Source of the DNA: Alisma plantago-aquatica
Taxonomy: Eukaryota; Streptophyta; Magnoliopsida; Alismatales; Alismataceae
DNA: 64,000 bases
NCBI GenBank assembly: GCA_963693085.1
Contig: OY856410.1
Span: 883,582,335 to 883,646,334, forward strand
Direction: 5' to 3'
Numbering within the stretch: the first letter of the stretch is position 1; each line of letters starts with the position of its first letter. Below the pieces are notes generated by a model, which worked only from the letters and a program-made list of their open reading frames with translations, ran no database searches and had not been told where the DNA came from. A program made the translations under genes and the position numbers. Shown here in pieces: positions 1-12,485 of the stretch.

Positions 1-736
1 TCCTCATATTTTGCAATCTAGAACATTATTAGTGTTAGAGATTTTTTTTATGATGGTAGCATACATCCCTACAATTTAGTATGACATCGATGAGTTGATC
101 ATTCAATACAGTTGTCCTAACTGTTAGTGTAAATAGACCTATGAATGCAAGTCAACCATGGAACTCAACGTGACTAGATGATTTTATAGTCTCAACAATC
201 TACATCCAATGTTAATCCTAGTATAAACATTCTGACTAATCATGAGAATAAAAAATAGAAGTAATCCATCCTAACTACAACTGTCTATACGAAAACTCTA
301 ATGATGGAGATGAAGATGAACAAGCTAGTGACCTAGCTTCGAGTAAACAACCACTATACACTACTATGGATTATGTCAACTACCACCTTTCTTCCCTCAT
401 GCCTTCACATATGGGATGCCTGTGATGGGACTGAAGTGGAAAGGACATCCTCATGTTTAAGGTACCACTAATCCTTTATTCATGGCAGCCCCTAGAATGT
501 TAATAAATATAACATCGATCTGTAAATCAAATGTCCCACCCAATATAGTAGTACATACTGCACAACCACCCTTAGGGAACCCATATATGTATAAAATAAA
601 CCAAGTAAGAAGAAGAAATAAAAAAACCACTCCACGATTATTCCACAAGCCTCTCATCCAACATCATATGGATCATTTGGCATCCCTTTATATTTTTGTT
701 TCTAACTGTACCACTACTTCTATTGCCAACCAAGAG
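1..736. other. Unassigned sequence, possible gag leader
   Basis: No convincing gene. A plus-strand reading frame around 400-735 runs on both sides of one stop and would encode a proline- and basic-rich peptide. Its position just upstream of the Tat-type Gag core at 1.64 kb, with only the hAT-like element between them, is compatible with the divergent N-terminal part of the same gag, but I see no family motif. The short overlapping minus-strand frame is not supported. Confidence 0.2.
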
Positions 737-1468
737 TAAGGCTATATATGGATAGTATATTACCCATTTATCCACCACCCTACCCTATAGGGTAGGGTAC
801 GAGTAAGTTTATTTGTACCCACCACCCATTTACCCTTTACCTATTTTAGCCACATCCTAAAGAGGGTAGGGTAAAGCAAGGAACTTTACCCTACTTGCTT
901 CACCCTTTAACCATTAGTATAAGGTTGAACTAATAATTTTAGATTCCAATATATTTATTTATGCCTACTAAACCCTAAAAGACTCACTACTACTTTCTCA
1001 ATTAGTACTATTATAATTCCAGATGATTTAATATACAAGTGAGAGCATGTCATACTTTGTATTGTCATACTGGTGAGAAAATTTACTTAATAAGAAATCA
1101 TATTCTATAAAGGTTTAACCTTGTTTGTAATGAAAGAAGTTGGGTTACATATTAGTTATTATAGTGTATATCACCAAAAATATAAGTATTTCTATCTAAT
1201 TCTTGTTTCAAGAGTGTCTTATGTTTCATGTGGGAATATAATGTGATATTATTGCTGGAAAAATTATGTAACTATATTCATGTTGCTTTAAGTGTTTCAC
1301 CCACTATCCTACCCATTTACCCTATGGGTAAACAAGTGTGGGTAAGGGTAGGGTAAATGTTTTTAGGGAAATGGCAATTACCCTAATTGTTACCGACAAC
1401 TTTGATGTGGGTAAGGATAAGGGTAAGTCATAACCCCACATACCCTACCCATTTAGAACGCCACATTA
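737..1468. mobile_element. Non-autonomous hAT-like element
   Basis: About 730 bp bounded by clusters of GGGTAGGGTA and its complement TACCCTACCC. The left cluster (765-900) includes a perfect inverted pair at 778-799, and the right cluster spans 1300-1455. Dense short subterminal repeats of this kind are a hallmark of plant hAT transposons, whose ends often read TAGGG...ATGGGTAGGGT. The outer ends I chose (TAAGGC at 737, and the complement of TAATGTGG ending at 1468) are similar only with gaps. I cannot see a clean 8-bp target duplication, so the limits are approximate. The middle (900-1300) is AT-rich and has no transposase, so the element would depend on one in trans. It lies just upstream of the gag core, so it probably inserted into the older Ty3 element. 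Confidence 0.45.
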
Positions 1469-1639
1469 GAGAACAATGCCCTCCACAAATTCTACCAACT
1501 ATTGTCCCAAGTGCATCCAATGAGACAAGTCTTGAAACCACAAAATAATTCCACTAGAAACTCTAGCTAAACATATGAAAGAAATTCAAGGTAAAAGGAA
1601 AGAGTTAAAGAAATTTAGAGGCTTCTGTTGTAACCTAAG

Positions 1640-1920
1640 AATTTTGAGTGTCAGAAATTTTCAAATATAAATGAACAGTGACCTAAATCTTCATACTGTT
1701 ACACACATTCATGATTGAAATAAGTCAATGACGATGAAAAACTATTTATGAGGTTGTTCCAGTGCTTAATAGAAGAGCCATCCCTAGCTTGGTAGAACCA
1801 AAAACAACCAGAGTCACTCAAGTCTTGGGTAGAGATTGCCAATCAATTTATTGAACAATATGCATGGAGTGTTGATCAACTACCTACCTATGATGGGTTT
1901 ACGACCCTCAGTCAAAAGTA
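1640..1920 (+). pseudogene. Ty3/gypsy (Tat/Ogre-type) Gag core, decayed
   Basis: The frame starting near 1727 reads DDEKLFMRLFQ, then after a tryptophan and an in-frame TAG reads SWVEIANQFIEQYAW and DQLPTYDGFTTLSQK. This follows the retrotransposon Gag core of Tat/Ogre-lineage Ty3 elements: the DEKLL..LFQ.SL helix, the W of the linker, and the SW.DLA..F..QY....D..P.R..L block. The short stretch before it, near 1649, reads like the F.KF..T..P..H block in another frame. Gag would build the virus-like particle that packages element RNA. Stops and frame changes make it non-functional. The CA/GA microsatellite follows directly where the R-W-R part of the core should continue. Lineage assignment rests on motif reading only. 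Confidence 0.6.
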
Positions 1921-1950
1921 ACAATCACACAATTTGTCAGAAGATGGAGA

Positions 1951-1956
1951 GACACA

Positions 1957-2007
<51 letters not shown>
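1951..2007 (+). repeat. Compound (CA)n(GA)n microsatellite
   Basis: Pure CA repeats run from about 1951 to 1974 and pass straight into pure GA repeats to about 2007. The tract lies inside an open frame, where it gives meaningless HTHT and RERE runs. Confidence 0.98.
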
Positions 2008-2009
<2 letters not shown>

Positions 2010-2456
2010 AGCAATAATATAGAAGGCATGTACACAATTACCAAAGAAATATCCCCGCATTTCTCCCATTTTGAATTTTCAACCATAGAATACCTTCACA
2101 AATCTAGTTCCAACCGAAACAAATATGGAGTGAACAATGAGAAAGGAGTTTTCAAGAACATTGACCTCAGTGTCAAGCCAAAAGTAACAACCAAGTCCAT
2201 ACTAGGAGTTAGGGATTCTTCGATGGTTGAAAATGTGATTTCTATTCTAGGGCATTCATCCACTCAATCCAAGGACCTAATAGAAATTTACACTCTCAAG
2301 GTCACAAAAAAACCATACAAGACAACAAAAATACCAATTATCTTGGAAGAAATTATAGAACCAAAGCCAATAACTAGAAGTATGACACCATTCTTTACTA
2401 GAAGATACAAGAGAAACCACATAGATGGGAAAATGATGTTTATTTCATATCTTTAG
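2008..2456 (+). other. Open frame after the microsatellite, unrecognised
   Basis: About 150 codons stay open from the microsatellite to the TAG at 2454. The predicted peptide is rich in K, S, T and I, has a basic end (FFTRRYKRNH) and no motif I recognise. It follows the Gag core in the same orientation, so it may be a diverged piece of the same Ty3 element. It could equally be chance in AT-rich DNA. Confidence 0.25.
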
Positions 2457-5400
2457 ACAGCTAAGACTTTCTAGATCCATGGTATTTTGATCAACATTTG
2501 TCGACTAAATTGTAGAGAAAATGTTACTCATGTTAGACAAATTGTAGGAACATGCACTTGGCTCATGGAACACATACAAAATGATAGGAATTTCTACACC
2601 CCCAACAACAAGAAGAAGAGTGCCCACTCCTTAATCAGTTTGAGGAATAAACCCATCTAATCTAAACACACTAACAAGCATGCTAGAACAAGTATGTTAT
2701 TTTTCATTTCTCGAATGAATGGTATACAACTATAATAAAGGAATAAAATGCCATGACTATTTTAAAATTTACAAGATTACACAATAATCCCCCACTTGGG
2801 GTTGACATGAAAGAAACAAATTCTTCACTAAGCAAAGGAATGTCCTAGTTCTTTCAAGTCAATCTCCAAAGAATTAGCTCCACTAACCCAGTTTAGGTCG
2901 TCATGTCAAACCCTCCATGTGCTTCACCTAAGGGGTTGGAAGCATATTCCATAAAAGAAGAAAAATTAGAAGTTGCCAACATAAAAATGTCAGTATGTAG
3001 ATATAATTAGGGATTAAGGAGACATCAATAAAATTTACCAAGGCTTACTAGATCAAGAGATAAAAAGTAAATCCAAATGGATTTCAAAGAGAACATTTAA
3101 TGATAAACAATAAGAAGGTTTCTAACCTTAATATAAGGTGTGCATGAAAAAAAATATTAGACCAAGATTATTCAAAGTAGGGTTGTGATACAATTGGATC
3201 TAAGTCAACAAGTGGGTGGAAAAGCACACCTTGGGTGGAATAAGCGCACACTACATATATATTCAGTGGAAAGTGCACTTGGGGCACAAAAAGTACACCC
3301 TATGTATGATTGTTTTCATGTACTCACTACTAGAAATAAGATTAGTCTTAGTCATAGACACATGTAGAGAAAAGAAGTAAGCTTACTCAAACTCACACAA
3401 GGGATGAGAACACCCAACTGATATCAAGTGAGGTCAGAGGACCCATAAATAAATACTCAACCATATCAACAGTTAAGATGCATCATAAGACCACAAGAGG
3501 TCATCACATCGGAGAATAAGATTCCATCTCACAATACAATAAATCTTGTTTCAAATCTACAAATAAGGGTAAAACTTGAAATAGGACGAACACTATACAA
3601 TTTTATAGCCCAACATGCATATTCAAAAGATAAAAAAGATCTAAGGTTTAGTAACCACTCATATAACTACTCACATGAGTCAACATATTTGCAGAGGGAG
3701 AAGTGTACATGGTAATCTGTCCTGAAGGACCAAGAGAGAGAAATCTGTAGGTGATTGCTCAACATGATTAGGAAGGAATGCAACATACCTCATATCAAGT
3801 TTGGATATGTCTAAATAGTTCCACATTAAGGTCACAAGACACCTATTAAATGCAATTATGAAATTAGGGTTAAATTCACATTTATTACATAAGTTGTAAA
3901 AGTTGACTTTTTATTATTATTGAATTAGGTTATCAAAAACCACAACTTCTTGTATATAATGCTCTCCTAAATGCATAGCATATTTTTTTGACTTATTTAT
4001 TGTTAGATATAAAATTTATACATTTGATTAATAAGAAAAATTGTTAAAAAGATTACTTATTTATTAAATTGAAACTATGCACTAAAAATCTTACCGATTT
4101 GTAGTGAAAATCAAGTTATTCCAAATCATATTTTTATTTAACTTTTGAGTTGTATATAATTTACTATAGATCTATGTTTACCAATTTATTGAACAAAAAC
4201 TTATAGAGAAATTATAGATACGCCCTTGCATATGATTTAAATCATATTGTGTGTCAGGGGAATATTAGTACCTTGCATGTGATCAAATTTGTGAGATAAA
4301 GAAAATGAAAATGGCAAAAAGATAATCTGGCCCATGATGGCACGACAAAATGGAAACCAAATCGAGGGCTAGATAGACAAAACCCAAGCGAGCATCTTCT
4401 TCTCATTTCTCACCCACACGATCTGAACACCAAACACTAGAGGTTCAAGTTGAGGAAGCAGAGAAATATTCTATTAATGTACAGTTCAAGGACACCAACA
4501 AAACATGTCATCAAGTTCTTGAAATGGCCGAGTCTTAAGGACCCCTAATTCAAGTCCTAGAATGGCTAGATAAGCTAAGAAAGCTTTTTTTCGATTAGAG
4601 AAGATAAGCTAAGGAATCCATATGACTTCAAGGGGCCATCACCAAAAAATTTGGAGTTTGAATCAATTCACGGGCACAAAAGATATCAAAGAACAACCCA
4701 AGACTATTGAAAGTAGCTCACTCAATGAACACATTTCCTAGAATCGAAAAACATAGAGGAGAAAAAAGTGAAAGGAAAACAATTGTTACCATGAACAAAG
4801 GCAAAAAGAGAAGAAAAAGAACTTCATAATGGTCTAGTGGACCCGTTGGTGTACTGTGTAGGTTGCAAGGGGTTTGGGTCAGCACAACGATGGGTTTCCA
4901 ACAATATTCAAGCTTGTTTCCCCAATAGAACATATCACGTAACATTGGGATCCAATAAGAGGATGAATAAACTTGTCAAATCCTGGAGATGGTATGTGCC
5001 CAATCAGTTCATCTGAGACAACCTCTACTGCCACCGTCAACACTGGAAATTGAGAAATGCAAAACCAGTAGGGTGAAGTAAAGGGGAGAATACCAGGAAA
5101 AATCAAGATTTGTTGCATGTTCTTCTAGTTTCAAGACTATGAAAAAGGGTTCTTATATAGATGGGGTTTGGCGTCATGGCTTCTGGGTGAAGAGGTGGGA
5201 AACGATGATTTGGAGTTTTTTGTATAGGGGAGGAATTAGGTATGGAAAGTCATAATGGTTGTATGCAAAATCTTCTAAGGAACCCATTGGTGAAAAAATC
5301 TCACAGGAAGATGGAGTGAGGAGGGAGAAAATTTAGAAAGAAATGAGCACATAATGGTTGTATGCAAAATCTTCTAAGGAACCCATAGGTGAAAAAATCT

Positions 5401-7004
5401 CACGGGAAGATGGAGTGAGGAGGGAGAAAATTTAGAAAGAAAGGAGCATAAACTGTCCAACGCAGGATACGTTTCCTACTCAAGGTAGGGGATAGCCACT
5501 CGACTGCCATATCACGATTTAAAGGCTGATAATAACCTACACATACACTCAAATTTGGAATGTACCAAACCATAGTGTGGCATGGACAAATAACCAAATA
5601 TTACACGTGACAACACAATAAAAAATAGACTATATGAAATAAAGACAAATAATCAAATCCTAATAATTTAAGGGTACTATTATACTATTTCCTTCCCTAT
5701 TTTCATTTAGGTATATATGAGTGTCTAAATACAATTCAAATTGGCGCCTAGACCTACTAAGACATGTATATTCTAATTTTTCCATTAGTTTTCTTCTTTA
5801 AAGTCATCCATTACTTTATATAATAGTCTAGAGTTAGTCTTATATTCAATTTCCTAAATGAAATTAAGGCATCCCCGACTATTCAGTTAATTTGAAACTT
5901 AGCCCCTAGACTAACTAAAGCATTATGATTCCTAATATCACATACTTTGCACATTAGTCATCATCAATCAAGTTATCTAATAAATTATGATTAGAAGACA
6001 TTATTTCGTATTTATTCACCAAATAAATGTATTAATCGACAATGTGTTGTCATTAGATTTGTTTTAAGATTGCACACTTATGAATCCATTTTCGTAACTC
6101 TTACATGCACTCATACCTATTATTTGATTCCAAATTCCGTTTTAAAGTATTTAATGATATTATCTTTTCAGTTAAATACAACAAGCTCTCCATTATTCCT
6201 TACATATTTTTATGTCCCAATTAGGGTGTTTCCCATCATATATTGTAATATATAAATATTCTATATTATTTAAACATTATTATACTCTTTGGACACATAA
6301 GTATTGGTATATTTATGTATTATCCATTATGTGAAACTTGTAACCTTCCAACACGTCATATATTATTATAATGCAAAACAAATTATATTTCTTGCTTTGT
6401 GAACTTATGAGTAATATTAATTTACATTATAAGAGTTCTGATTTGTTATGAAAAAGTATAATCATCTATTATTCATCAAGACCAACTATTAGTTATTTAC
6501 ATCTTATTAGGATTAGAGGTGAAAAAGCACATATCATGCACATTTTAAGATTCCTAATATATATATTAAGCATTTTCTAGTAACCTTAATCATGTATCCA
6601 TATATTATTCTAACCACTTGTTAACCCTATTTAGGTCCCAAAGGTTAAAACATATACCATACTTGGGGGTTTACTCATGAACTAAACCAAAAGCATCCAA
6701 ACCTTAATATTAAGGTTTTTAGGGCTAATAGGCCAAATTACAATATGTTAAAAAGAGTTCCACATTAAAGTTTTACATAAACCAATCCTACCGCACCATC
6801 CAAAAAGTGCTTCTAACTAACACACATCAATGACACAAACAACCACATCAATGACAATGGATGCCAAAACACATAAATATGAATCTATAATTTGATAAAC
6901 CTAGACTTCCTTTGAGATACCTTCTATGTAAATTGTGGGAACATCTAAAATACTGATAACCAATGGCAACATCAACTAGGTCTAATAATCATGATCCCAA
7001 AATA
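2457..7004. other. No recognisable gene; probable insertion debris
   Basis: I see no coding similarity on either strand, only short unrelated open frames. In an intact Tat-type element the Gag core and the zinc knuckle are normally a few hundred bases apart, whereas here the traces lie 5 kb apart (1.9 and 7.0 kb). The simplest reading is that one or more unrecognised elements inserted between them. The only local structure I can support is the tandem duplication at 5251-5448. Confidence 0.5.
5251..5448 (+). repeat. Tandem duplication, 2 x 99 bp
   Basis: Two head-to-tail copies, 5251-5349 and 5350-5448, differ at three positions by my reading. The high identity inside otherwise decayed DNA suggests a fairly recent duplication. 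No coding role is apparent. Confidence 0.95.
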
Positions 7005-7092
7005 TTGGTTCGTTTTCATTGAGTTGCCAAACATACCATGAATGATTGCAAAACACCATGAAAGGAGATTATTAACTCATAGAAGGATAATA
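7005..7092 (+). pseudogene. Gag zinc-knuckle trace (Tat/Ogre-type)
   Basis: Reads FH, a stop, then AKHTMNDCKT and KEII. This matches the histidine and cysteine spacing of the Tat-type gag C-terminal knuckle (C.FH...GH.T..C..LK..I..LI), with the first cysteine lost. It lies about 0.8 kb upstream of the protease region in the same orientation, as expected in gag-pol. The evidence is one short degenerate motif. Confidence 0.35.
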
Positions 7093-7789
7093 GTTATGAA
7101 TAACTAGTATGAGCTGTTTATTCTATATCTTATTCCTAATTGAAAGTTATAGGCTGAAAAACCACATTAGAAATGCCCCTAGTCAAGCAATCCATCAAGA
7201 TCCCTAGACTGTCGAAGCAACCCATTTCATCTGATACAAATTTGGCTACATCATGCATATGCATGCCAATAGTACAACCACCACCATTCATGACACATCA
7301 AGCTTTGGTAGGACCCGTGCCCAACATGCATTGTGCCATACCTTAAATTTTCATACATGGACTACATAATGTGCACTATAAGGAAAAATGCTCTTCCCCC
7401 TTCCTTGAGGTAGGTCGATGAAGGTATCTAAATGGTAGAATATTCCCCACTTACTTTCAAAAATGCTCAGCTGACTCCTCAAATAATTCTTTAGACACCA
7501 ATGTTAAAGGAAAAGTTGAAGTCACTACATACATGAAAAGACACTACTACGGCATGCTGGTAATTTGCATCCTACAAGATTGTCAATTACAACAATGCTA
7601 ATTTTTACAAAGGCAATCAAGATACCATGCATATTCTACTTAAGCAAAGTACCATCCACACCAAAAGTCAACTTCTCACATACTACCAAGAATGACACAT
7701 TCTTGTCCCCTCAAACTAAACAACAAGACAAGAAAGTCTATAGCTTATTACAACTTACTTGAATAAATGAAAAAAGGCCCATACTGACA

Positions 7790-8352
7790 TATCCATGTGG
7801 GACTTAACCCAATTTTTTAAAACTCATAGATCAATAATCTTGAAGATTCTTGAGGGTGTATTTTTCCAAAGGATGTTCACCCCTAAAATTTGATAATATG
7901 ATAGCCTTGATTACCATGTCAACACTGATAACATTATCAAATGAAGAATTCTTAGATGGGATCGACTCCAACCCAACTCTTTGTATCAATGTATGACATG
8001 AGGACATGAAGATTTTGTTAGGATATATTGGTAATGGGGTTAGGACTCACTTTGTGTCCCCTCAAAATATTTTCTTCACTGGGAATTGAAGCTAGAAACA
8101 TACGACCAATACCAACAACTTTGGTGGCATTTGGTGGATCTCCAAAAGAAGTCATGAGTGAGATTACTTCAAATATTTAGGTGGGTCCTAAAACCTACAA
8201 GGAATATTTCATCATAATGGAAATAAAAACATCATTCAACTCACTTTTGAGAAGATCTTGGACCCATACAAACGAAGTAGCACCATAATCATTGCATTAA
8301 TGTTTTCATTTCAACATGGTTGAGGTACAATCATTGTCCAACCCTAGTGACT
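7790..8352 (+). pseudogene. Ty3/gypsy aspartic protease region, decayed
   Basis: Several consecutive blocks match the gag-protease linker and protease of Tat/Ogre Ty3 elements, which cut the Gag-Pol polyprotein. In order: a WDLTQFFKTHRSIILKIL block, ITLSNEEFLDG near 7930, a degenerated active-site region, then GIEARNIRP, LVAFGGSPKEVMSEI and VGPKTYKEYF. The conserved end SLLRRSWTHTNEVAP corresponds to the family's LLGRPWIH..G.VPS block. The DNGSS-type catalytic aspartate region is too altered to read, and stops and frame changes are present, so it is dead. It lies in line between the Gag knuckle at 7.0 kb and the RT at 9.3 kb. Confidence 0.7.
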
Positions 8353-9321
8353 AAAAAGGACATAGTGGGCCTCTCATTGGCACCTTATGATTGTATGGAC
8401 AAGCAAGAAATACTTGAACTGATAATGACAATACAAACCATGGTATTTCTTAAACATATCTTTGAATGTCATAATGAGTATACTCAATTGCACGAAGGGC
8501 ACAAATATTTTCACCTTTTTCGACAAACTAGATGAAGGATTTGACAATTTGACTCCTTTCTCAGAATGCACAAGGGATGATAAGTACACCAAATATGATA
8601 TTGATGTGCCAATGCTCTTTTTGAGAAATGGCACATACCAAACAAATAGAAAATCCATTCGTTCCGTCCAAGTGAGATTCTCACCAACTACATGTATGAG
8701 GATCCAACCACTCTTAAGTTGGAATGACCCTTTCCGAAAAATGGGCCGCAACGAATTATGAGGTCCCCATTCTAGCTTTTCTTCCAGTATCCTGCTTGCA
8801 ATCCTAGTCGTCAACAACATAGAAGAATAATAAAAGCAATCATTAAGACAACAACATTAAGTTGGCACAACTCCATCTTAGATGACAAAATAAAAAAGGG
8901 TCATCATCAAGGAAGTTGTTGAAATATTCACATATGCTTCCCTTGATTATGAAGAATTCACAATACCGATTTTCATGATGAAGGAACACCAACTACTTCA
9001 CATTAAACATGAAACATAGTTAGTAAATAATGGTCCATGACCCATAACATGTCATATAAAGATTGGAGCAAACTTATATACATTATTCAAAATCACATTT
9101 CCCTACCATCTCTGTGAATACAACAACACCTTTGCTTGGAGTTATGCTAACATGCCTAGATTCGATGAATACATTACAATCCACTATTTTCCTACAATAC
9201 AATGTATCCTCCCTGTCAAATAGAATGCTTGTCATATTTGAATAGAATGTGGACCCAAAATTAGAGAGGAGTTCCATCAACAATATAAGGCTAGTCCTAA
9301 TTCATATGCAGCATGATTAGA
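8353..9321 (+). other. Protease-RT spacer of the Tat-like element
   Basis: This lies between recognisable protease and RT blocks of the same element, where Tat/Ogre elements carry a poorly conserved spacer. Open frames of up to 148 codons occur on both strands, the longest antisense to the element, and none has a recognisable motif. Confidence 0.4.
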
Positions 9322-9827
9322 CAATGCCGTATCGGTTCCAAAGGAGGATGATAATTTTTGAATATATGTACATTACACAAGCATAAATAAACCCAAACCT
9401 AAGGATGATTTCCCACTTCCAAATATTGATGTGTTGGTTATTATCACAACAAGACATGGACTTGTTAGCTTCAACCATCATGGACAATTTTGGTACAATT
9501 AAATTAAGATGAAATCACCTAATAATGGAAAAAGACTACATCTACTACAAAATGGGGATCCTTTTTCTATTGTGTTATGCCATTTGGTCTGAAAATGCTG
9601 GTGCCACATGCCATCATGATATGATGGCCTTATTTTTTGACCTCTTGCATAAGGAGATAAAAGTGTACATGGGTTACAGGATTGCTAATTCAAATTATGA
9701 CCAACACAACATAAATTGCTTTGAAAATATTTTTGAAAGGTTTGTGAACTTTTATCATTGTCTTAACCCTACAAAGTGTACCTTCATGGTTACCTCTGAC
9801 AATCTTCTATGTTACATAGTAACTTAG
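9322..9827 (+). pseudogene. Ty3/gypsy reverse transcriptase, N-terminal half
   Basis: Clear RT blocks of the Tat/Ogre lineage: VPKEDD near 9330, KPKPKDDFPLPNIDVLV near 9390, a GFSGYNQIK-like block at 9480, then MEKDYIYY. After a frameshift come AIWSENAGAT (family: PFGLKNAGAT), LLHKEIKVYMGYRIA and LNPTKCTFMVTSDNLL. The catalytic YVDD box has become YMGY, so activity is lost whatever the frames do. The blocks end at CYIVT and are cut exactly by the solo LTR at 9828. The next expected block (GIEVD) resumes at 12486. The RT would have copied the element's RNA in the particle. Confidence 0.85.
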
Positions 9828-12480
9828 TGACATGAGCTAAAGATGCTAATCAGGATTAGGCCCATCAAAGAGGGATTAGACTAACCATCCACTTTTGATT
9901 ACTAATTGAAAAAATAGCCTTAAATTTTTGTTCTTTCTCATATATATAGTAACATAATTTAACCTACCAGTAACATCTTATTTAAGTGCAACATGAATAC
10001 TTACAATAAAGTTAGACTTTTACATGAAATGTAGAGTTTTCACTTAATATACATTAAGTATATCTTATCACAAACTGCTCTCATTTCTCACTCTCTCTTT
10101 CCTAGGATCCAAAATAAGCACAAGAGACCATCTCACTACTCTAGCTATTCCTCTTGAGATCTAAACTTGTCTACTCCTAAAGAAAGCTAGCTTTGGACTC
10201 CTGCACAGCTGGAATCTTGTCTGAAAAATATTTTAGTAGATTGTATGAGCTATTTCCTTAGTGCATAGAAATTCAATAAGAAACAATGATACTTATTGGT
10301 ACTAAGGTAGACTTCACATGACATGCTAGTACTTTTATGAATTATGATTAATTATAAATGTAAACAACTAAATCCATTTATATTTTCTATAAATACTTTT
10401 ATTATATATATCCTAGACCCACATGAGGTGTATCACAACATACAGAAGCATCAAAACAACTACAATCTCACTGTACATGACTTAGAGTAGACCTAGGGAG
10501 TCTAAGTATATTGACTAGATAATGGTCTATAACGAGCCTTACCACGTATTGCCTCAACGGCTAATGACAATGACCATATTATCTGAAATCTTCTAAACCT
10601 GGGTACTCCTTCGAAGAGTCAAAGCACTCTGGCTTGACTATCTACATAAGTGGTTACAAGGGTTGACCAACTGAGTAGTATTATAATTTTTTATACTAAA
10701 CTGAGTACCACCAGAATGTTCGACAAATTTTGGGTATTGCATTATTTTAAGGAAACCTTCCTCACTGAGCTTAGACTCTTGTACCCCTTTGGTATGCTTC
10801 GACTACCTCATCCTAGACTCGACCAGTCGGTATGCACGTTTCCTTCTTCACGGTGCAGGCCTTCGTGATGGGTTCTATAGTGTTCAGAGCATTTCAAGTC
10901 TAATGAATATCTAATTTCCTAAGAAATTATCCATTAATTGATACTTCTTATCTTAACTCTATACTTAGGATACACCAAATTTTTTCTGTCAATGTAATCA
11001 CTGGAAGTGAAAGAATAATAAGCGTAAACTGATAATTAAGCATTATGAATATATCATTGAAATGTCATGTTCATTGCATTTTATATAATTATGAGTAGCA
11101 ACAATTACCAATAAATTCTTAAATTCACAATACAAATAATTAGTTGTAAAAATTAGGACAAATTCTGGGTCTCTGGTGCCTATAATTCTACTCTTACAAT
11201 TTACCATATCTCATGCAAAATATTATGGGGCTAACATCATCTATAATAAATCTCAAAAAGACTGTATCAATTAGTATTATAATTGAGATTGAGCATTTAG
11301 TACCAATAAATTCGTGATATGAATCACCGAGTAGAACAATATAATATCTTTGTAGTATTTGACATTATATCTGATAAATCAAGGTTTATGATCCTAGGTT
11401 AGTGATATTGGTTCTATTCTTTACATGTCTAGATTTTGGTCTATAGATCTTGGATTTTAGGTAAAAGCTTCAAGGCCCACCTTCTAATAGCCCGACTGTA
11501 GATATGTTGCCCCTAAAGAGCCTATTTTAGGAAAGGATGAAGAGGTAGAAGAGGATCCTGATGAGACTTATAGAAGTTTCAAGCAAGAGAAAGTGAAAGA
11601 GAGGAGAAATCTCACTTACTTATCTCTATAAATCTGTGTTAGATCATTGATTTTCCCTATTCTTCTCATATTTCCTCAAAGTCACCCTAAAAATCACCTT
11701 TCCCTTCACCTCTTGTGCGGTTTAGGGCCTTGATTTTGTGGAAAATTGAATTACAAATCTAATGAGACAAATTTCACAAGATTCAGATATGTATGGTAAA
11801 GTTACAATCATTTTAGTGTTTGGTTGTACTGGAAAACCACACATTTGATTTCCATGAGTCTGTGTGGCATCTGCTCGGTCATCGCTGTGCGTGGCCATCA
11901 ATATGTGTGGCCATTGGGACCAATCATCAAAATGTGTGGCCATCGAGTCCAATCCTCAATGTATGGCCATTGGGTCTGGTCATCACCCAACATGTCCAAC
12001 GTGTTTGGTCATCGACCTAGTTGGCCATCGAGTCTGGCCATCATCCTGCTTGAACATTGGTCTACGTAGCTCGCCTAAAGAGTAGACAAATGAAAGTTGT
12101 GTACATGATACTAAAACTGCCATAACTCTCTCATTCTAACTCTGATTTCATCTACTCTTTTTACACTAGATTCATGATTGAATTATCTACAATATATTAT
12201 AGTATTATCACAATAAATTATCAAATGATAACTAATTTATTATTTATTTCCTAAAGTTTTATTGATTCTCTTCCCACAGACATGTGTGGGTTGCTTCTAT
12301 ATCAACTAAAGATAAGATCTCATAGTATGCTCAAATCATGATTTTGACTCATACAAAAGTTTAATATAGTTAAGGATAAGATAAAGCACATGGTAATTAT
12401 AGTACTAACTAAAGAATAACTATCACTAAGGTTATCTTTAACCCTAAAATTACCAATAAAGAGAGTTACATGTTGTAACA
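9828..12480. mobile_element. Solo LTR inside the RT gene (TSD CTTAG)
   Basis: A 2653-bp block begins TGACATGAG and ends TTGTAACA. It is flanked by the perfect 5-bp direct repeat CTTAG (9823-9827 and 12481-12485). It separates RT motifs that are contiguous in the family: CYIVT on the left, GIEVD on the right. TG...CA ends, a 5-bp duplication and no internal coding region are the signature of a solo LTR left by recombination between two LTRs. I see no second copy in the window to confirm this. A TATA-like CTATAAAT at 11626 could be its promoter. A degenerate GGCCAT repeat cluster lies at 11.9-12.03 kb. Strand cannot be fixed without the internal region, though the TATA favours plus. Confidence 0.75.
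11888..12035 (+). repeat. Degenerate TGTGGCCATYG repeat cluster
   Basis: TGGCCATC or TGGCCATT recurs at about 11892, 11908, 11937, 11964 and 12022, each followed by GAGTC, GGGTC or GGGACC and often by CAATCATCA. Spacing is near 28-29 bp in the best part. It lies inside the solo LTR. It gives several spurious overlapping open frames. Confidence 0.7.
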
Positions 12481-12485
12481 CTTAG

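Noticed and set aside
1836..2456. 206-codon frame with HTHT and RERE runs as a host protein
   Set aside because: The first part is out of frame with the Gag core, the middle is a microsatellite, and the tail has no recognisable domain.
8374..8820. 148-codon minus-strand frame
   Set aside because: Antisense to the protease-RT spacer of a Ty3 element and without any motif.
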